Shown here: positions 45,350 through 57,563 of the stretch, one piece after another
Layout of the letters: every line of letters begins with the position of its first letter
Numbering within the stretch: the stretch's first letter is position 1
Origin: Klebsormidium nitens
Lineage: Eukaryota; Streptophyta; Klebsormidiophyceae; Klebsormidiales; Klebsormidiaceae
Reading direction: 5' to 3'
NCBI GenBank assembly: GCA_000708835.1
Contig: DF237131.1
Location: 88,882-152,881 of the forward strand
Length of the DNA stretch: 64,000 nt
Position numbers and translations under genes: made by a program
Notes under the pieces: model-generated
Seen by the model: only the letters and a program-made list of their open reading frames with translations
Database searches by the model: none
Told to the model about the DNA's origin: nothing

Positions 45350-48300
45350 TTACTGTGCTGCCCCGTCTATACCAAGCGGTGGAGTCCCTCTTGATTTCAG
45401 CACGGCTAGCCTTTCCAAAACGCTGCTCGGCGAGTTCCCATCGGCAACAATGCCGCTTTGAGCCTCTTCCCATCGCCCGGAGACTGCTGGCCCTTTGGAC
45501 AGATCACCCGTTTTCGCCCCTGTCCGTACGTCCGGTTTGTCGGTGACACTTGGCTTCCTCTCCAAAGCCTCCACGGGCGGGATCCACGACAGGAAAGCCG
45601 GTACCGCGTTCAACTGCGGGCTCCCGAACCCTTCCGACACGCGTTCCTCCCGCCGCAGGCTGCCCGTCCGCCGGTGCGGTTCTGGGCTCCCGGCGTCGCT
45701 GCTGCTGTTGCTCTCGAGCAGCATACGGGGCCGGCCGCCCCCCCCGCCCAACCGTGGCACAATTCCCTTGCCCCTACCCGCCGGTTTCTCGTCCGAGAAT
45801 TCAGCCGAGCTCGAAGTTTCTGTCAACAGCGCCGTCCGCTGCCGGAGGATCTCCAGTCGTTTCCGGACGCCCGGGGAGCTCGGGCTGACGTTCGTTGCCC
45901 TGGGCGATCCGGACGTTCCCTTCCCAGACACTTCATCCACTTTAGTGTGCGCTTCGGACGCGACCCCCGGCACTTCCAACCGGGGCAATTCCCGTGCGAA
46001 CGCCTTCTGTGTGTCGCTGAGAAGTTCGTTTGACGGCGACCGTAGAAAGCCCGGCGGCCCCCCTGGGGCGTCATTAGAGGGCGACCTCGCGACTTCCGGG
46101 CTCAATCGGAGCGGGTCGGTGCCCGGAGAAGCTCCCCCGGGGGACGTCTTATACCTGGGGGACCTGGCTGCCGGCGAGCTTCCGGCGGACGGCGACTTCT
46201 TGCTGGGCACTTTTGTCTCAAACCAGCGCACCAGGTTCCGGATCGCGCCCCCCCCGCCTTTCGTTTGCGTTGCGGACTCGTCCTGGCTTCCAGCACCCTT
46301 GTCAGACGCCGCGCTGGGCGAGTTTGCCTGCACAGTGTTTCCTCCAGGTGAAGGGATCCCCACAGGCTGGACCCAATCGGAGGGATCCCCGGGGCTTGGG
46401 GTTGGGGATCCCCCGCTTTCCTCGCCCGCAAACCGCTGCCGCAAAACGGCCAGCCGGTCGAACACGCTGTTCGACAGCTCTTCCGCGTTTCTTGCGGTGC
46501 CGCCGGGTGACGTCGTGGGCGAAACCGGTGCGGACCTCCGGGCGCTTTCGTACGAGTTTGCGCTCGGAGCCGGACCCAAAGTCCGGGCCGTCGAGGGCCG
46601 TTTCGCCTGTTCTTCTCTTCGCGACGGCCGTGGCGCCGCCGAAGGTTCGGGAACCGACCGCTTCGAAGCTTGGGAATGGGTGGGGCTCCTTCCTTCAACC
46701 GCCGCTGGCCGACCGGCTTCTGACTTCGCTACTTTGGTTGAATTTGGTTGGACGCCCTCCTCTGAGCTCGTAGGCAATCGTGACAGCCCGAACGTCCTGC
46801 TCAGGTTTGCAGCAACGTCGTTGCTCAGCCGCACTCCGTCCCGTCCGCTCGAGCTCCCGGTCGGGCTCCCCTTCGAACCGTTACCGCTGCCCCTAATATC
46901 GTTGCCGCTGTCTGCCGGGCTCCTGTTCGAACCGTTCAATGGTGGCGCAGGGGGCTTGTCAAGTGTCTGCAGGCTGCTTCGGGGTTGGGGACTAGGATTG
47001 GGAAGCGCAGGGCTGGCAGGTGCGGTGCTCATCTGGGCGATTTGGTCTTCAAGCGCGGCGTTTGCGGCCGCGAGGCGAGCAAGCTCTCGCCACATCCCGT
47101 CGCCTGCAGAACGTGGGGGGGCGGAGTCAGCCCTCGGTGTCAACGTTTTGCTGCACAATAGGAGCTTGAGAGAGGACCGCAAAAAGAAGCGTAGACTCCG
47201 GCTTTCGTAAAGTAAGAACTCCTTGAGGCTCAATTCGTCCTCCCCAGTTCAGACTGGTTAAGGATACAGCCGAAACAACAAGCAAACCCAAGTATTGGTC
47301 GCTACGGTCCAGCTCAATTCAGCCAAGCTTTTCAGCCGGCTTCTCCGTTTCAATCAGAAGGGGAACCGAGTCACACCCCGTTTGGCAGACTGCGCGAGAT
47401 TGGAGGGGACAAGAACCCCAGGGCAGCGCTTGTTTTCCGATGCATCATATTCCAAACCCAATCTGGCCTCGACAACGAGCTGCAGGCAATCCCTCTACAT
47501 TCCATGGTGTATAGCCATTTCTCCACTACACGCCACAGCACTTTCGCAGAGGAGAAGCCTCACCGAAGTGTGACTGCTCCGTGATCAACTTTCAAAGGGC
47601 ACACAAACAAGGCCAGTGTGAGAGAGGGGCACACGCGCCCTTGTGAAAAGGGGCCACACAAGCCCAGTGGCCCTTCGCACCTGTTTTGTCCACCTCCTCT
47701 AGTTTCTGCAGCCGCCTCTTCAGCATCCGCCGCGCATGCTCCGCCTCCCCGGCCCGCTGCTCCGCAAATTTGACCCCCGCAACTGCCGCCTCCGCCTCCG
47801 TCCTGGCTTCCTCCAGCCGCACCAATAGATCCTGCAAAAAGTAGTCTCTTTGTTAGTATTGCGACAATGAGACAAACTCACAGGGACAGGTAGGGATCAG
47901 TGTGGGGTTTCACGGTGGGCATGGGGGCGGAGCAACCTCTTTCGAGTTTAAAACTTGAGAATTAGCTTCGTCTCCAAAATATCCGCGAGTTTGACCCTCG
48001 CAACAGCCGCCTCGGCCTACGTCCTGGCCTCTTCCAGCCGTGCCAACAGATCCTGCAAGGGTCCGAGCACGCATAGGATCACCTAAGTAAAGCGGGTCAG
48101 CAAGTTCTCGGATGTTGTCATTAGTTTCGGAGAGCGTTGTTGGTAGGTACGTCTCCTTGCTAACATGGCATACGTTTTGCCAGTGGATCGTCGCCCGCCC
48201 CGTGCCTTTTGTGTGCACGGGCTTCAAAGGATATGCCCATTGAACTCAAAAAGATCGGACAGACGTGCTTTGGCTGCCACGCTTTCTCTGTCTGGCGATT

Positions 48301-51300
48301 TTCTGCGCCACTTTCGGGGAATTTGATCAGTCGAAGCGATCTAACAATAGAAGAGATGATTACAGGCGGCTTTCCATAGCAGCTTTGCACTGGTTTGCGC
48401 CTGCTTATTTTGGGGTAAAGAGCAGCAAAAAGGCAGTCAAATTCTAGGGAGAAGACACCGTTTCTGCATTGTTTAGGGATTGAGCCTGTCAGCACCTTCA
48501 ATGGGTTTGCCGGATCGCCCCGAACTTCGGAGAATCCAAGAAGAGACTATCCAGGAAGCGACTTTGGAATCTGAGATCGGACCCTCCGCAAGGAGAGACA
48601 TCGACACTCAACCGGAAGATGAGAGGTCCCACCTTTGCCTCCGGCGCACACATATCTTCATCGGACGTTTTTGCCGGAGTTTTTGCCAAAAGTATTGAAC
48701 AGGTTTTCGGGAATAATCTGAATAATCCCGATTCTTCCCCTCACCTGAAACGCTTCCTCCATCACCCCCAGCTTCGCCGCCTTGCCCTCAAGCTCCTTCG
48801 TCAGCTCCCCCTCCTTCTCGCGCCACGCCCCGAGCACTTCCCGCTCCGCGCTCCGGTACTGCTCCGTCTGTTGGCGCAACCGCCCTTCCATCTCGTCTTC
48901 CTTCCTTTCCAGTCGGTCGTACAGCTCCCGGATCTCGCGCTTCAGCGCCAGCCGCTCCTTGGTTGCCGGCGTGACGGCCAGGCTCCCGGACGAACCGTCT
49001 AGAGGTTCCCGCCTGGGCACGACGGCTGGGGAGACCTCTAGAGAGTTCCCGCCGAGGTTTGCGCCCCGCAGTGCGTTCTTCATCGCGCTCAAGAGGCTCC
49101 CGTCGATGCTGCGAGACAGACTGCCCGTGGGACTGTTGGCCGGAGTCTTCACGGGCGTGACCTCCAGATTCTCCCCGCTCTCGTTCTCCTTCAGGAGCCC
49201 GTCCTTGACCGGCGTCTCCTCTGCTTCCTCCAGCTGGCCAGCGAGGACCCTTAGAATCTCCTGCAACCCCCTCACCTCCGCCTCCTTAGCCCGCAACTCT
49301 CTAGACTTCCCCACCAACATCGCCTCGAGCTCCGCGACCCTCCCAAACCCCTCGCTAACCCCTCCCGAAACCACTCCTGACCCCTCCCTAACCCCCTCAG
49401 TAACCTCCTCAGCCCCCGCGTCGTCCAACCGGCTCCTCTTCCGTTTCGTCGGCGACGTCCCGCTCGCGCCTGAAGGTGCCACGTCAGCGCCCACGTGACC
49501 CAATTGCGTCTGGAGGCTGCGGCAGGCACGTGCCAGTTGCTCGGCCCGGCGGTTGGCGCCGTCGAGCTCGCGCCGCAGGCGGGTCACCTCGGTGTCTCGG
49601 GCGTGCACCGAGGCCACCGCTTCCTCGCTCTGAAGCGCGGCCTGGTGGAGCAAAAACCAAAACCATGTTAGTTTCATTCGTCTCGAGATCCTATTGAAGT
49701 CTTCTCTCGGCAATCTGCTTATGATTGTATTGAGAGTAATTGGCGGGCAAGAACAGTTGCCAAGAAGGATGCAGATTGCAATGAATCATAATTTTCTAGT
49801 ACTGCAACTTTCTGAGATCCTGGCAAGGAGAATGAGAAGAAAGTTGCAGCAGAGAAGAGCTGATGGCAGGTCGTTCGAGGGGCCTCTGCCTTAATCCTGC
49901 CAGAACAAACTCGATTTCAATAGGACAAGAAGGGCGAAACATAGGTAACAAATTGGCGAACAGCAGCAAATCGCTGCAGGAAACTCTCAAATTTCCCGGA
50001 TCCTGCGATTTGCCAGGCCGCCACCTGCTCTTTAAGGTCACCCACCGGAACATTCACGAGTCTTGGAAGTGACGGGATACACAGCGCATAGAAGAACGTC
50101 GCCTTCAGACATAGCTACTCGACCACTTCTATCTGTTCCTTAAGCTCGCCGCCCTCTTTGTGCAAGTACTCCGTCCTCAGCGCTTTGTCGAAGGGGACCA
50201 GTTTTACACAGAAAGAGGGAGACCAGGATAAGTAAACAGGTTTTCTAGTCCCTGGAGTCGGCCTGCTCCCCACCTGTTCCTTGAGCTCGCCCACTTTCTT
50301 TCGCAGGAACTCCGTCCTCAGCTGCAGCTTCTCGCGCTCCTCACGCGCCGACTGCAGCTCCGCCGCCAGCGCCGCCGTCTCCTCGGACGCTTCCCTCCTG
50401 AGCGTCCGAATCTCCTCTTCCTTCTGCAACGCGTCCGACATCGTCCGGCTCAGCAGCTGTTCCTTCTCGTGAAGCATGCCCACGAAGTCCTCTCCCGACG
50501 GGCCCTCGATCTCCAGGCTCCGCCGGCGCTCGAAGCTCCGCCGCCGCTCTTGGCTTCCTTCCCCGTCGCTCTGGCCCTGGAGAACCGCTAGAGAATATCG
50601 TTCACGCTCTTGGCGTCCCTGCCCGTTGTTCCGCCCCTGATGCACCCCTAGAAGTTCTCGTTTCTCGCCCTCGAGCGCCTCCTTCTCCGCGGCGCTCCGC
50701 TCCAGCGCAGCTTCGGACTCCCGGACCCGTGTCTCGAGAGCGACGATCTGAGCGGACAGCTCGGCCTCCTTATCGGCGACCGTGGCGTGCAGCTTCGCTT
50801 CCGCTTCCTCCGCAAGCTTCTGGATCTGCGCTTTGACTGCCGCGACGTTTGCTTCCCTTTCTTTCAACTCTACCAGAACCGTCTCCTGTTGCGCCGTCAG
50901 GTGCCTGACCTTCTCCTCACTGGCTTCGAGCGCTTTCCGCAAATCCCCCTTCTCGCCATCTAGAACCCCCACTCGGGCCGTCGCCACGGCCAATGCTGCA
51001 GTCACTTCTGCCGCGCGTGCCTCGTGCGATTTGGCTTTCTCGCTCGTAGCCCTCAAACTCTCCTCCCGATTTTTGGCCGTTTGAAGCTCACTTTGCAGCG
51101 AAACCACCTGAGCCTTGAGCGACTTAACCAACTGATTACTGACTGCCAGCTGCGACTTGGTGCTCTCGCTCTCCTCTTGCAGGGTAACGCTGACCCGGGT
51201 CCGCTCGTCGACCAGCTTCTCGAGCCCGGCAATGATTGCATTCTGCGCCCTGTTCTGCTCTTCCAGCGCAGTAACTCGCGCGGTCTGCTCCTTAACCTGG

Positions 51301-54300
51301 TTATCTAGGGCAGTCTTCTCGTCTCCGGCCAGGTTTACCCTCTCCTCTAGTTGCGCCCTCAACTTCTCGAGCTCGGCATCCTTCCTCGCGACCTCTTCCT
51401 TGAGCTCCGCTGCCTCGAACTGCGCCTTCTCCACCGCAAGACCCAGCTTCTTAACCTCTTTCCCCTTTGCTTTCGCATACGTCTCGCGGTCCTTGATGTG
51501 CTCCATGATCGTGCTCTGCTGCGCGATCGCGTCCTTCACCCACTGCTGCCGCTCCTTCACGTAACCCTCCTTAACCCCCCTCAGCTGCTCCTCTAACCCG
51601 CGGATAACCCCCTCGTTAACCCGGATCGCCTCCTGCGCCGCCTGGAGCCGTTCCTGGAGCTTTACCGAAGACTGCCGCCGCGCCATCCGCTCGTCCAAAT
51701 GTTTTTCCTCTTCCTTCTTCCCGGCAAGGCCTTGTTTCACCTCGCCAAGCAGGTTTGTGGCTGTCTGGAGGTCCATCTCGGCGTCTGACAAGGCCAGCCG
51801 TAAGTGGTCCCGCTCCGACGTCAGCTTCTCGACTTCGGAGACTCTGGTCGTGGCCTCCTGGCGCGCAGTCTCGGCATCGCGCTCGGCGGCGCGGCAGGCC
51901 GCCTCTAGTTTCTGTGGAGCAGGCAAGATGCAGGTCAGGGACTCATCATGCTTGTTCTGCATTGCATTGCCTGACTCGTCAATGGATTTTGTGCTTCTAA
52001 GCGAGTGCTAAACTGCCTGACTGATTTTTCTGTGTGGCTTCCGCAAAAGTTTGTGACGTGCAAAACTTGGGGTCTCCCGGTGAAAGACGTTTGATCGGAA
52101 GGACTCTGGTCACTTCAATGCCAGCCAAAAGCTGGTTGTCATCAGCAGGGAGGACAAGAAACACAAAAAGAAAGCCAGCTCCAAGGCCTTGGTTGCGCTG
52201 CGCCATTTACGCGAGGCACGCTATCAAATTGCACCTGATTGTACCACTTGTGACAGCACTCCTAACACACGGCCTCTAAGAAAATAAGCTTTTCTTCCAA
52301 ACAGTGCACGAGAGATCTCACCCAAAATCTTTGCTGAAGACTTCTCTGTTGATGAGGAACTAAGGTCCCTCTACTGCAGTGAGTGCGACTGTGCATGTTC
52401 TGACCATGCAAAACGTCACCAGTGAGAACCAGAATCTAGATTAGCTCTGCAAACGCCCATAGTTAGATGAGGTACTCCACACGAGGTAAGTCACGATGTT
52501 TACAACTCACAGCCAGAGTTGAGGCACTAGCCTCATGGGGTCACATCACAACAGTCATTAATGAGACGAAAAGCCCCCAACAGGCTCCCCTTTTGCATCT
52601 TCAACGTTCAAAAGAGACCAGTCCATCTTCAGCATGGTCATCTATTGTTCTCAAGATAGTTCCCTGAACGACCCCTTCAGTCGCCATTGGAGGACCCCCC
52701 ATCATCAATCCTCGTTCAGATTCAGTAGAGGGAGGTGGCTAGACCGAAGGGGGGTAATCAATGGCCAACAGTACCCAAAAGGCAGCCCCTCTTCGCTGCT
52801 CTCCCTCACCTCTTTGCCGCTAGAATGCAGGAAAGCCGTCTGAATTTCTGAAATCCCATATAGCTCCCATAGCCTTAAGATCAGGATCAAGACACAAGGG
52901 GCGAGAGCCATAACCATCAAGTTAAGGAACTGGGAAGGACCGTTTGTGACCAGGCCCACCTTCTGCTCTGCTGTGGATGCCCTCAGCGCGTTCAGCTCTG
53001 CGTCTTTCTCAACCACCAGCTGCCTGAGGCCCTGTCCGACACCGTCCCACTCAGACAGAGTGGCGCTCGCGTGGGCTCGACCCAGCTCAGCCTGCATACA
53101 ACAGGGCCCCGTTCTTCAACCTAGTGCGGTTAAGTCCTTGCTTAGAATGACGGAAAAATTTGTTTGGGAAGTCAGCGGCCGAGCTTGGCTATGTGTCTGG
53201 AGCGGGGGCATTGAGTACGGGGCACTGAGTACAAACACTGTCCAGAAAACGCGCTGTTCCAGGAACTGCTTGTCCGCTGCTTGGATGTGATACAACTTTT
53301 CTGCCTTCAAAAAAGTGGCGTCACAACGGATGAACCTGACTTTTTCAAAGTCTATCCAAGGCCCAACTTTGTCATGGAAAACGATTTTAGAGCATTTTGT
53401 CGAGGATGCTTGCTATGGTGAGTCACTGGTCAAATCTTGGGGGTTCGCCAAAGCTCACAAACTGTCACATCAGATGAAGGTGGGATAGTCACACCCAGGC
53501 TTTACAATCATCACTTGGCAAATCCACATTGGCTTGTCACTCAGGCTGTCCCCAAGGTGTCAAAACGCTTAACCGGCAAGGCATATAACTGCAAACCATA
53601 ATTTTCAAGACCTAAGAGCGTTCGTCTGCAAGAAGAAAGCTGACCTAGACACAGCTACGAAGAAAGGGTGCGTCAACACAAGGCTCTTTATCTTTCTGAG
53701 CATACTTTCCCAGCCTTTCTGGAGAAGCCTACTGACACTACACATGGCATTGAAGCTTTGGTACCCTCTGTGAGTCTCATCAGCACAGATCTACAGAAGC
53801 GCTCATGAGAGACTAAGTAAAAGCAGAGAGGGAGGAGTGCAGCCTGTTGTGTTTCCTCAGTATGGGGGATCTGCTAGCACTTGGCACGACGCCAAAAAGT
53901 AGCGACTACCAATAAGATCAGGATAACCAAAAAACCAATCACTTACTGCTTCAGACCCTTTCAACTCAAAGCAACATGAAACAACAAAAGACCCAAACTA
54001 TTTTTAAGGCTGAACTTTGAGGAACCTGAGGACAGTGTCCATCATGCATTTCAGCAACGTCAGAAGGAACAGGTCTTAGATTTTTTGGGCACACTAGTAA
54101 CTATACCAAGATGCGATAACCTCCCCTCAGTACTGCTCTGTGCTCTCTGTAAAGAGAGTCTGCATTATGATAATAACAGAACGTGCGAAAACTTACACGT
54201 TCGTAACAGCACTCCCACTCTGCACCACATTACAACGCTGCCGAACAATGCTGACTGGTCAGTGCCTCACCTCAAGGATGCAACGTGCAACCTGCTCTCT

Positions 54301-54927
54301 CTGATGGCCGTCCTGTATCCCTAGCCTGTCCACCTTCCTATGTACCCTCGTCACCACGGCCCCCGCCTCCCTCGCCTCTAGAGGACGCTCAACTCCTGTC
54401 TGTCTCTCAAGCTCTCTCAGCTTTGCGAGGTTCTTCTCATATTCTCCTGCTTCAAAGCTGCGCCGGGGCGTTTGCACCTCCAGAAATACGTCGTGGCCGG
54501 AGTCCACACTCGTCGGGCTTTCCACAAAGTAGGTGCTGCGCTTCGTATCAGCAAGGGACTGCACCCCCTGTTCTTTTGCCGTGACGTTGCCGTTTGCGAT
54601 CGCGAAAGTTGGCCGCTGAGAATGTGGTCCACCAGTGGCCGAAACCCTTGCCTCAGGACCGCTCACTTGACCGAGCCCGGGTCTCCTCCCCTGCTCTCTG
54701 GCATTCTGGGGAGGTCCCACCTTTCTGCCAGCCTTTCTGGAAGGAACGTCGCCATCGCTGTCCTCGTCAGTGGTCACCCAAAACTGGTCCAGCTCCGGGT
54801 CATCCAATGCCGGCTTCAGCTCTGAATGCAGGCTCTTCCTCTGGTTGAGATCTGCAGACCCTTTTCGGTCCTTGTGATTCAGGAGGCCCTCATGTGCTGA
54901 AACCGAGGTGCTTTCCATAGCAGCCAT
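45350..54927 (-). CDS. Long coiled-coil protein, six exons, family not recognised
   Basis: Exons are 54927-54271, 53091-52960, 51911-50274, 49641-48745, 47831-47681 and 47103-45350. Junctions are GT/AG with phases 0, 0, 0, 0, 1, giving 1742 aa. Residues 1-219 are polar and end with a helical segment (L-R-E-L-E-R-Q-T-G-V-E). Residues ~220-860 are almost continuous heptad-type coiled coil rich in Glu, Lys, Ala and Leu, with another coiled section in exons 4-5. The last ~580 residues are Ser/Pro/Gly-rich and disordered but carry three spaced copies of a short helix like R-L-A-V-L-R-Q-R / R-L-E-I-L-R-Q-R / R-L-A-V-L-K-S-R. No motor, membrane or DNA-binding domain is visible. Such proteins often act as cytoskeletal or membrane tethers, but nothing here decides. 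Two introns contain decayed copies of neighbouring exon sequence. Confidence 0.75.
47975..48057 (-). pseudogene. Decayed duplicate of coiled-coil exon 5
   Basis: On the minus strand an acceptor-like TTGCAG is followed by D-L-L-A-R-L-E-E-A-R-T, then an in-frame TAG, then A-E-A-A-V-A-R-V-K. The working exon at 47831-47681 reads D-L-L-V-R-L-E-E-A-R-T-E-A-E-A-A-V-A. The copy lies in the intron just upstream, in the same orientation, and loses similarity about half way along the exon. Confidence 0.75.
50112..50187 (-). pseudogene. Duplicate of the 3' end of coiled-coil exon 3
   Basis: The minus strand reads L-R-T-E-Y-L-H-K-E-G-G-E-L-K-E-Q. The end of exon 3, about 160 bp upstream, reads L-R-T-E-F-L-R-K-K-V-G-E-L-K-E-Q before its GTGGGG donor. 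In the copy, ATAGAA replaces that donor. It lies in the following intron and the frame runs on to a stop near 50115. Confidence 0.7.
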
Positions 54928-55229
54928 CTCCCTCAGAAAAGGAGGCCCTCAGGACTGAGCTCAACCTTCACGTCCAAACATCATGAACGGTCCCCTTTCA
55001 CGCCCGAGAAGTTTACCCGTCCCCTCAGACAGCAGAGAAAGTGGTATGCCACATGGCAACTTCAGGTAGCTCACGAAAGAAAGATTAACGCATAGGAGAG
55101 CCCCTGCAGTGAGGTAAAAATGTCCGCCCTGTTTAGGTAGCTGCCAACAGCCAGCTGATCGTCATGAGCCATGATGATGGATCAGCTACATGAGCAGATT
55201 TCAATACCGTACCACTCAAGAAAGATAAT

Positions 55230-55343
55230 AGTAAGCCAAGATAATAGTAAGCTCCGACTAACACTAAAAGCCCTAACCTTAAATGAAACACCCGCTCCGC
55301 ACCCGTACCCACCCTAACCACCATACTAACCCTACCCGTCACT
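55230..55343 (-). repeat. Dispersed repeat, copy 2, next to assembly gap
   Basis: On the minus strand this repeats the GGGTGGGTACGGGTGCGGAG stretch and the following T-rich segment seen at 42010-42103. Short translations of both copies share V-G-T-G-A-E-R-V, then R and L-x-V-L-V, which may be coincidental to the DNA repeat. It is cut off by the gap. Confidence 0.65.
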
Positions 55344-55552
55344 NNNNNNNNNNNNNNNNNNNNNNNNNNNNNNNNNNNNNNNNNNNNNNNNNNNNNNNNN
55401 NNNNNNNNNNNNNNNNNNNNNNNNNNNNNNNNNNNNNNNNNNNNNNNNNNNNNNNNNNNNNNNNNNNNNNNNNNNNNNNNNNNNNNNNNNNNNNNNNNNN
55501 NNNNNNNNNNNNNNNNNNNNNNNNNNNNNNNNNNNNNNNNNNNNNNNNNNNN
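55344..55552. other. Assembly gap (209 N)
   Basis: A run of unknown bases. It begins within a dispersed repeat, so it is likely a repeat-induced gap. Confidence 0.99.
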
Positions 55553-56123
55553 GATTCATGAATGTTGTATAAGTTGCACATGAGCCTAGCTGCTCGCTAA
55601 AGAACCGGTAGGTTGATCGGGTTATCAATTGAAGCGGGGGGGTTATATATATTGTTTGAGTAGAAAACTTATGGATGGGGGGGGTGCGGGCTTCGCTTTT
55701 TTGCAGACGAACGTCTGCCCAAGAAACTAGTCTTGAGTTTCATCAGATTTCAGCGCTACCTGGGGACATCATTCATACCGTATGACATATTATGAGTAGA
55801 GACCCTCCCCGAAATTGTAGTGCGGCCGTCCGATGTTCTTATCGGACGGCATAGCATCCAGAAAGTTTGGAGGGTGAGCGTCGACCGTCCAGATCGAAGA
55901 CTGGAAAGCGCATCCGACGGTCCAGGATACCCCTTGACACTGAACAGGATCAGAACTGTGGTACTCAGGCAGACCACCGGTAGTGTCAGTGATGAGTGCG
56001 CATTCACCTCCCTTCCGACCAGATCACACACTGACACACATGTGCGCAGGGCAGAACCTGGTCATCATCATGCGCGGGGAGCGTTTCATGGCGGAATCAC
56101 CACGTTGAACACGGAGCAGCAGC

Positions 56124-57563
56124 ATGGCTCTGCGGGGAGTGTGGCAGCTGAAGCGCTTGGTGATCAGCTTCTGTGATTTCTCGGGGAGCAGCAAGGGGGC
56201 GCGGTACGGTCCGGCGCTTTTTTCCTCCACTTTTTTTGCCGCTCCTGACAATGCTGGGAACAACTTTTGATTTTCTTTCCTACGCAACTCCCTTTGGTAG
56301 GGGATTGATGCGACGGATGTAAATACTGATATTGCTTTGCAGGTGGACCATTACCTGCCTGGTTCAGAATTAGGGTTTACTGCCTCACATGATCGTATTC
56401 ACCGGTGACCTTCTTTGAAGAGCTGCAGAGTTCAGTGCAAGCCTGAATGAACTACGTGCCGAAACAACCGGCCTTCCTACTGCGGAAGCATGATACAAAT
56501 AAGAACAAAACTGCAACATTCACTGATTGATGGTTTTGTTAGTGGTTTTTGCACCCCTCTTGGGTCTACATTCTTTGTGCCGCGCCTGAACTTTGTACGA
56601 AGGGCATGAATTTGCATCAGCTACAGCACGTTCTGTGCGGGGGTGATCAGCCGCTTACTGCTCTTGCAGGGACTTTGCTTTGAAGGGCCAGCTCGAGGAG
56701 TTCATCAAGGCCAACCCACAAATTAGAATCCTGACGCACATCAACCGGGGCCAGCATCCGTATTTAAAAGGCACATACGGTGAGGCACACTTCGAAGGGC
56801 TCTGTAACAATTTGAGAGTACGCCTCAGGTCGGCCCAAGCCTTTTCTTGTTGCCCCGCCCTTTCCACTTTCCAAAGAGGTAACTTTAGGATCTGTACCAC
56901 CGAGCGAGGCCGTCAACTTGTACATATCATAGGTGCCCCAGAAACCCCAAGCGAGTTCTTATGCAGCCACAGTAAAGGAAATTTGCAGCACAGTGGAGCA
57001 TGGTCGGCGGATGCCCTGACGATGAGACTTGACGCAATATGGAGCTTTCTGCTTGACGATGGGCTTCGGTATGTCATGTGCTTGTATTGAAACATGCAAG
57101 TCTGATTCTTCGATTGTTACAAGAGAGGGTTGAGCTCGCAACTCTGCAGCTTTCCAGAAGGCTGAGGTCTGTGCGCCTAGCCAACCGCTGGGAAAAAGGT
57201 TTGAGAGTATAGACCATGATCTGATGCTGGGGCACCTGGGTCTTTCCAAAACACGCATGACAGTGACGGGGTTCAACCGAGTACACTTTACTACTTTGCA
57301 AATCTCAATTGCCTCCGCACATTTTGACCAGATCCTTGTGTGGCCCTTTTGCAGCGAACCTTTCTGAGCACAGCGTTGGGGTGAAGAACCAAGACAGCAA
57401 GGCCATATTGGAGGCCGCTCTGACTCTCCGGAACGCCACGGGGAGGAAAACGACGCTTCCATTGCGGAACAGGCAGGTCACGAGGACGCCCAGTATACAG
57501 GGGACTTGGACGCCTTTCTCAAAAATACGGGCCACGACGGTCCGAGAAAATATCGAGCAATAA
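56124..57563 (+). CDS. MRPL43: Mitochondrial large ribosomal subunit protein mL43, three exons
   Basis: Exons are 56124-56203, 56670-56779 and 57355-57563; donors GTACGG and GTGAGG, acceptors TTGCAG and TTGCAG, with phases 2 and 1 kept, giving 132 aa. The N-terminus M-A-L-R-G-V-W-Q-L-K-R-L-V-I-S-F-C-D is nearly that of land-plant mL43. It continues with F-I-K-A-N-P-Q-I, the family hallmark N-R-G-Q-H-P-Y-L-K-G-T-Y, and C-terminal T-R-T-P-S-I-Q-G-T-W-T-P-F. This is the L51/S25/CI-B8 thioredoxin-like fold found in mL43 and complex I subunit B8. The length is normal for the plant protein. It acts in the mitoribosome large subunit. Exon 1 is only 80 bp, so the longest open frame covers exon 2 alone. 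The coiled-coil gene upstream is divergent. Confidence 0.93.

Larger units (their letters stand above)
54928..56123. other. Intergenic with assembly gap and dispersed repeat
   Basis: This lies between the divergent coiled-coil (-) and mL43 (+) genes. It holds repeat copy 2 and a 209-N gap. The unsequenced part may hide more of the repeat. No gene is seen. Confidence 0.5.

Noticed and set aside
45495-47210. 571-codon plus-strand frame
   Set aside because: Antisense of the last exon of the coiled-coil gene; that GC-rich exon leaves opposite frames open. The minus-strand reading has matching splice phases.
55283-55628. Open frames running through the N gap
   Set aside because: They exist only because unknown bases are not read as stops.
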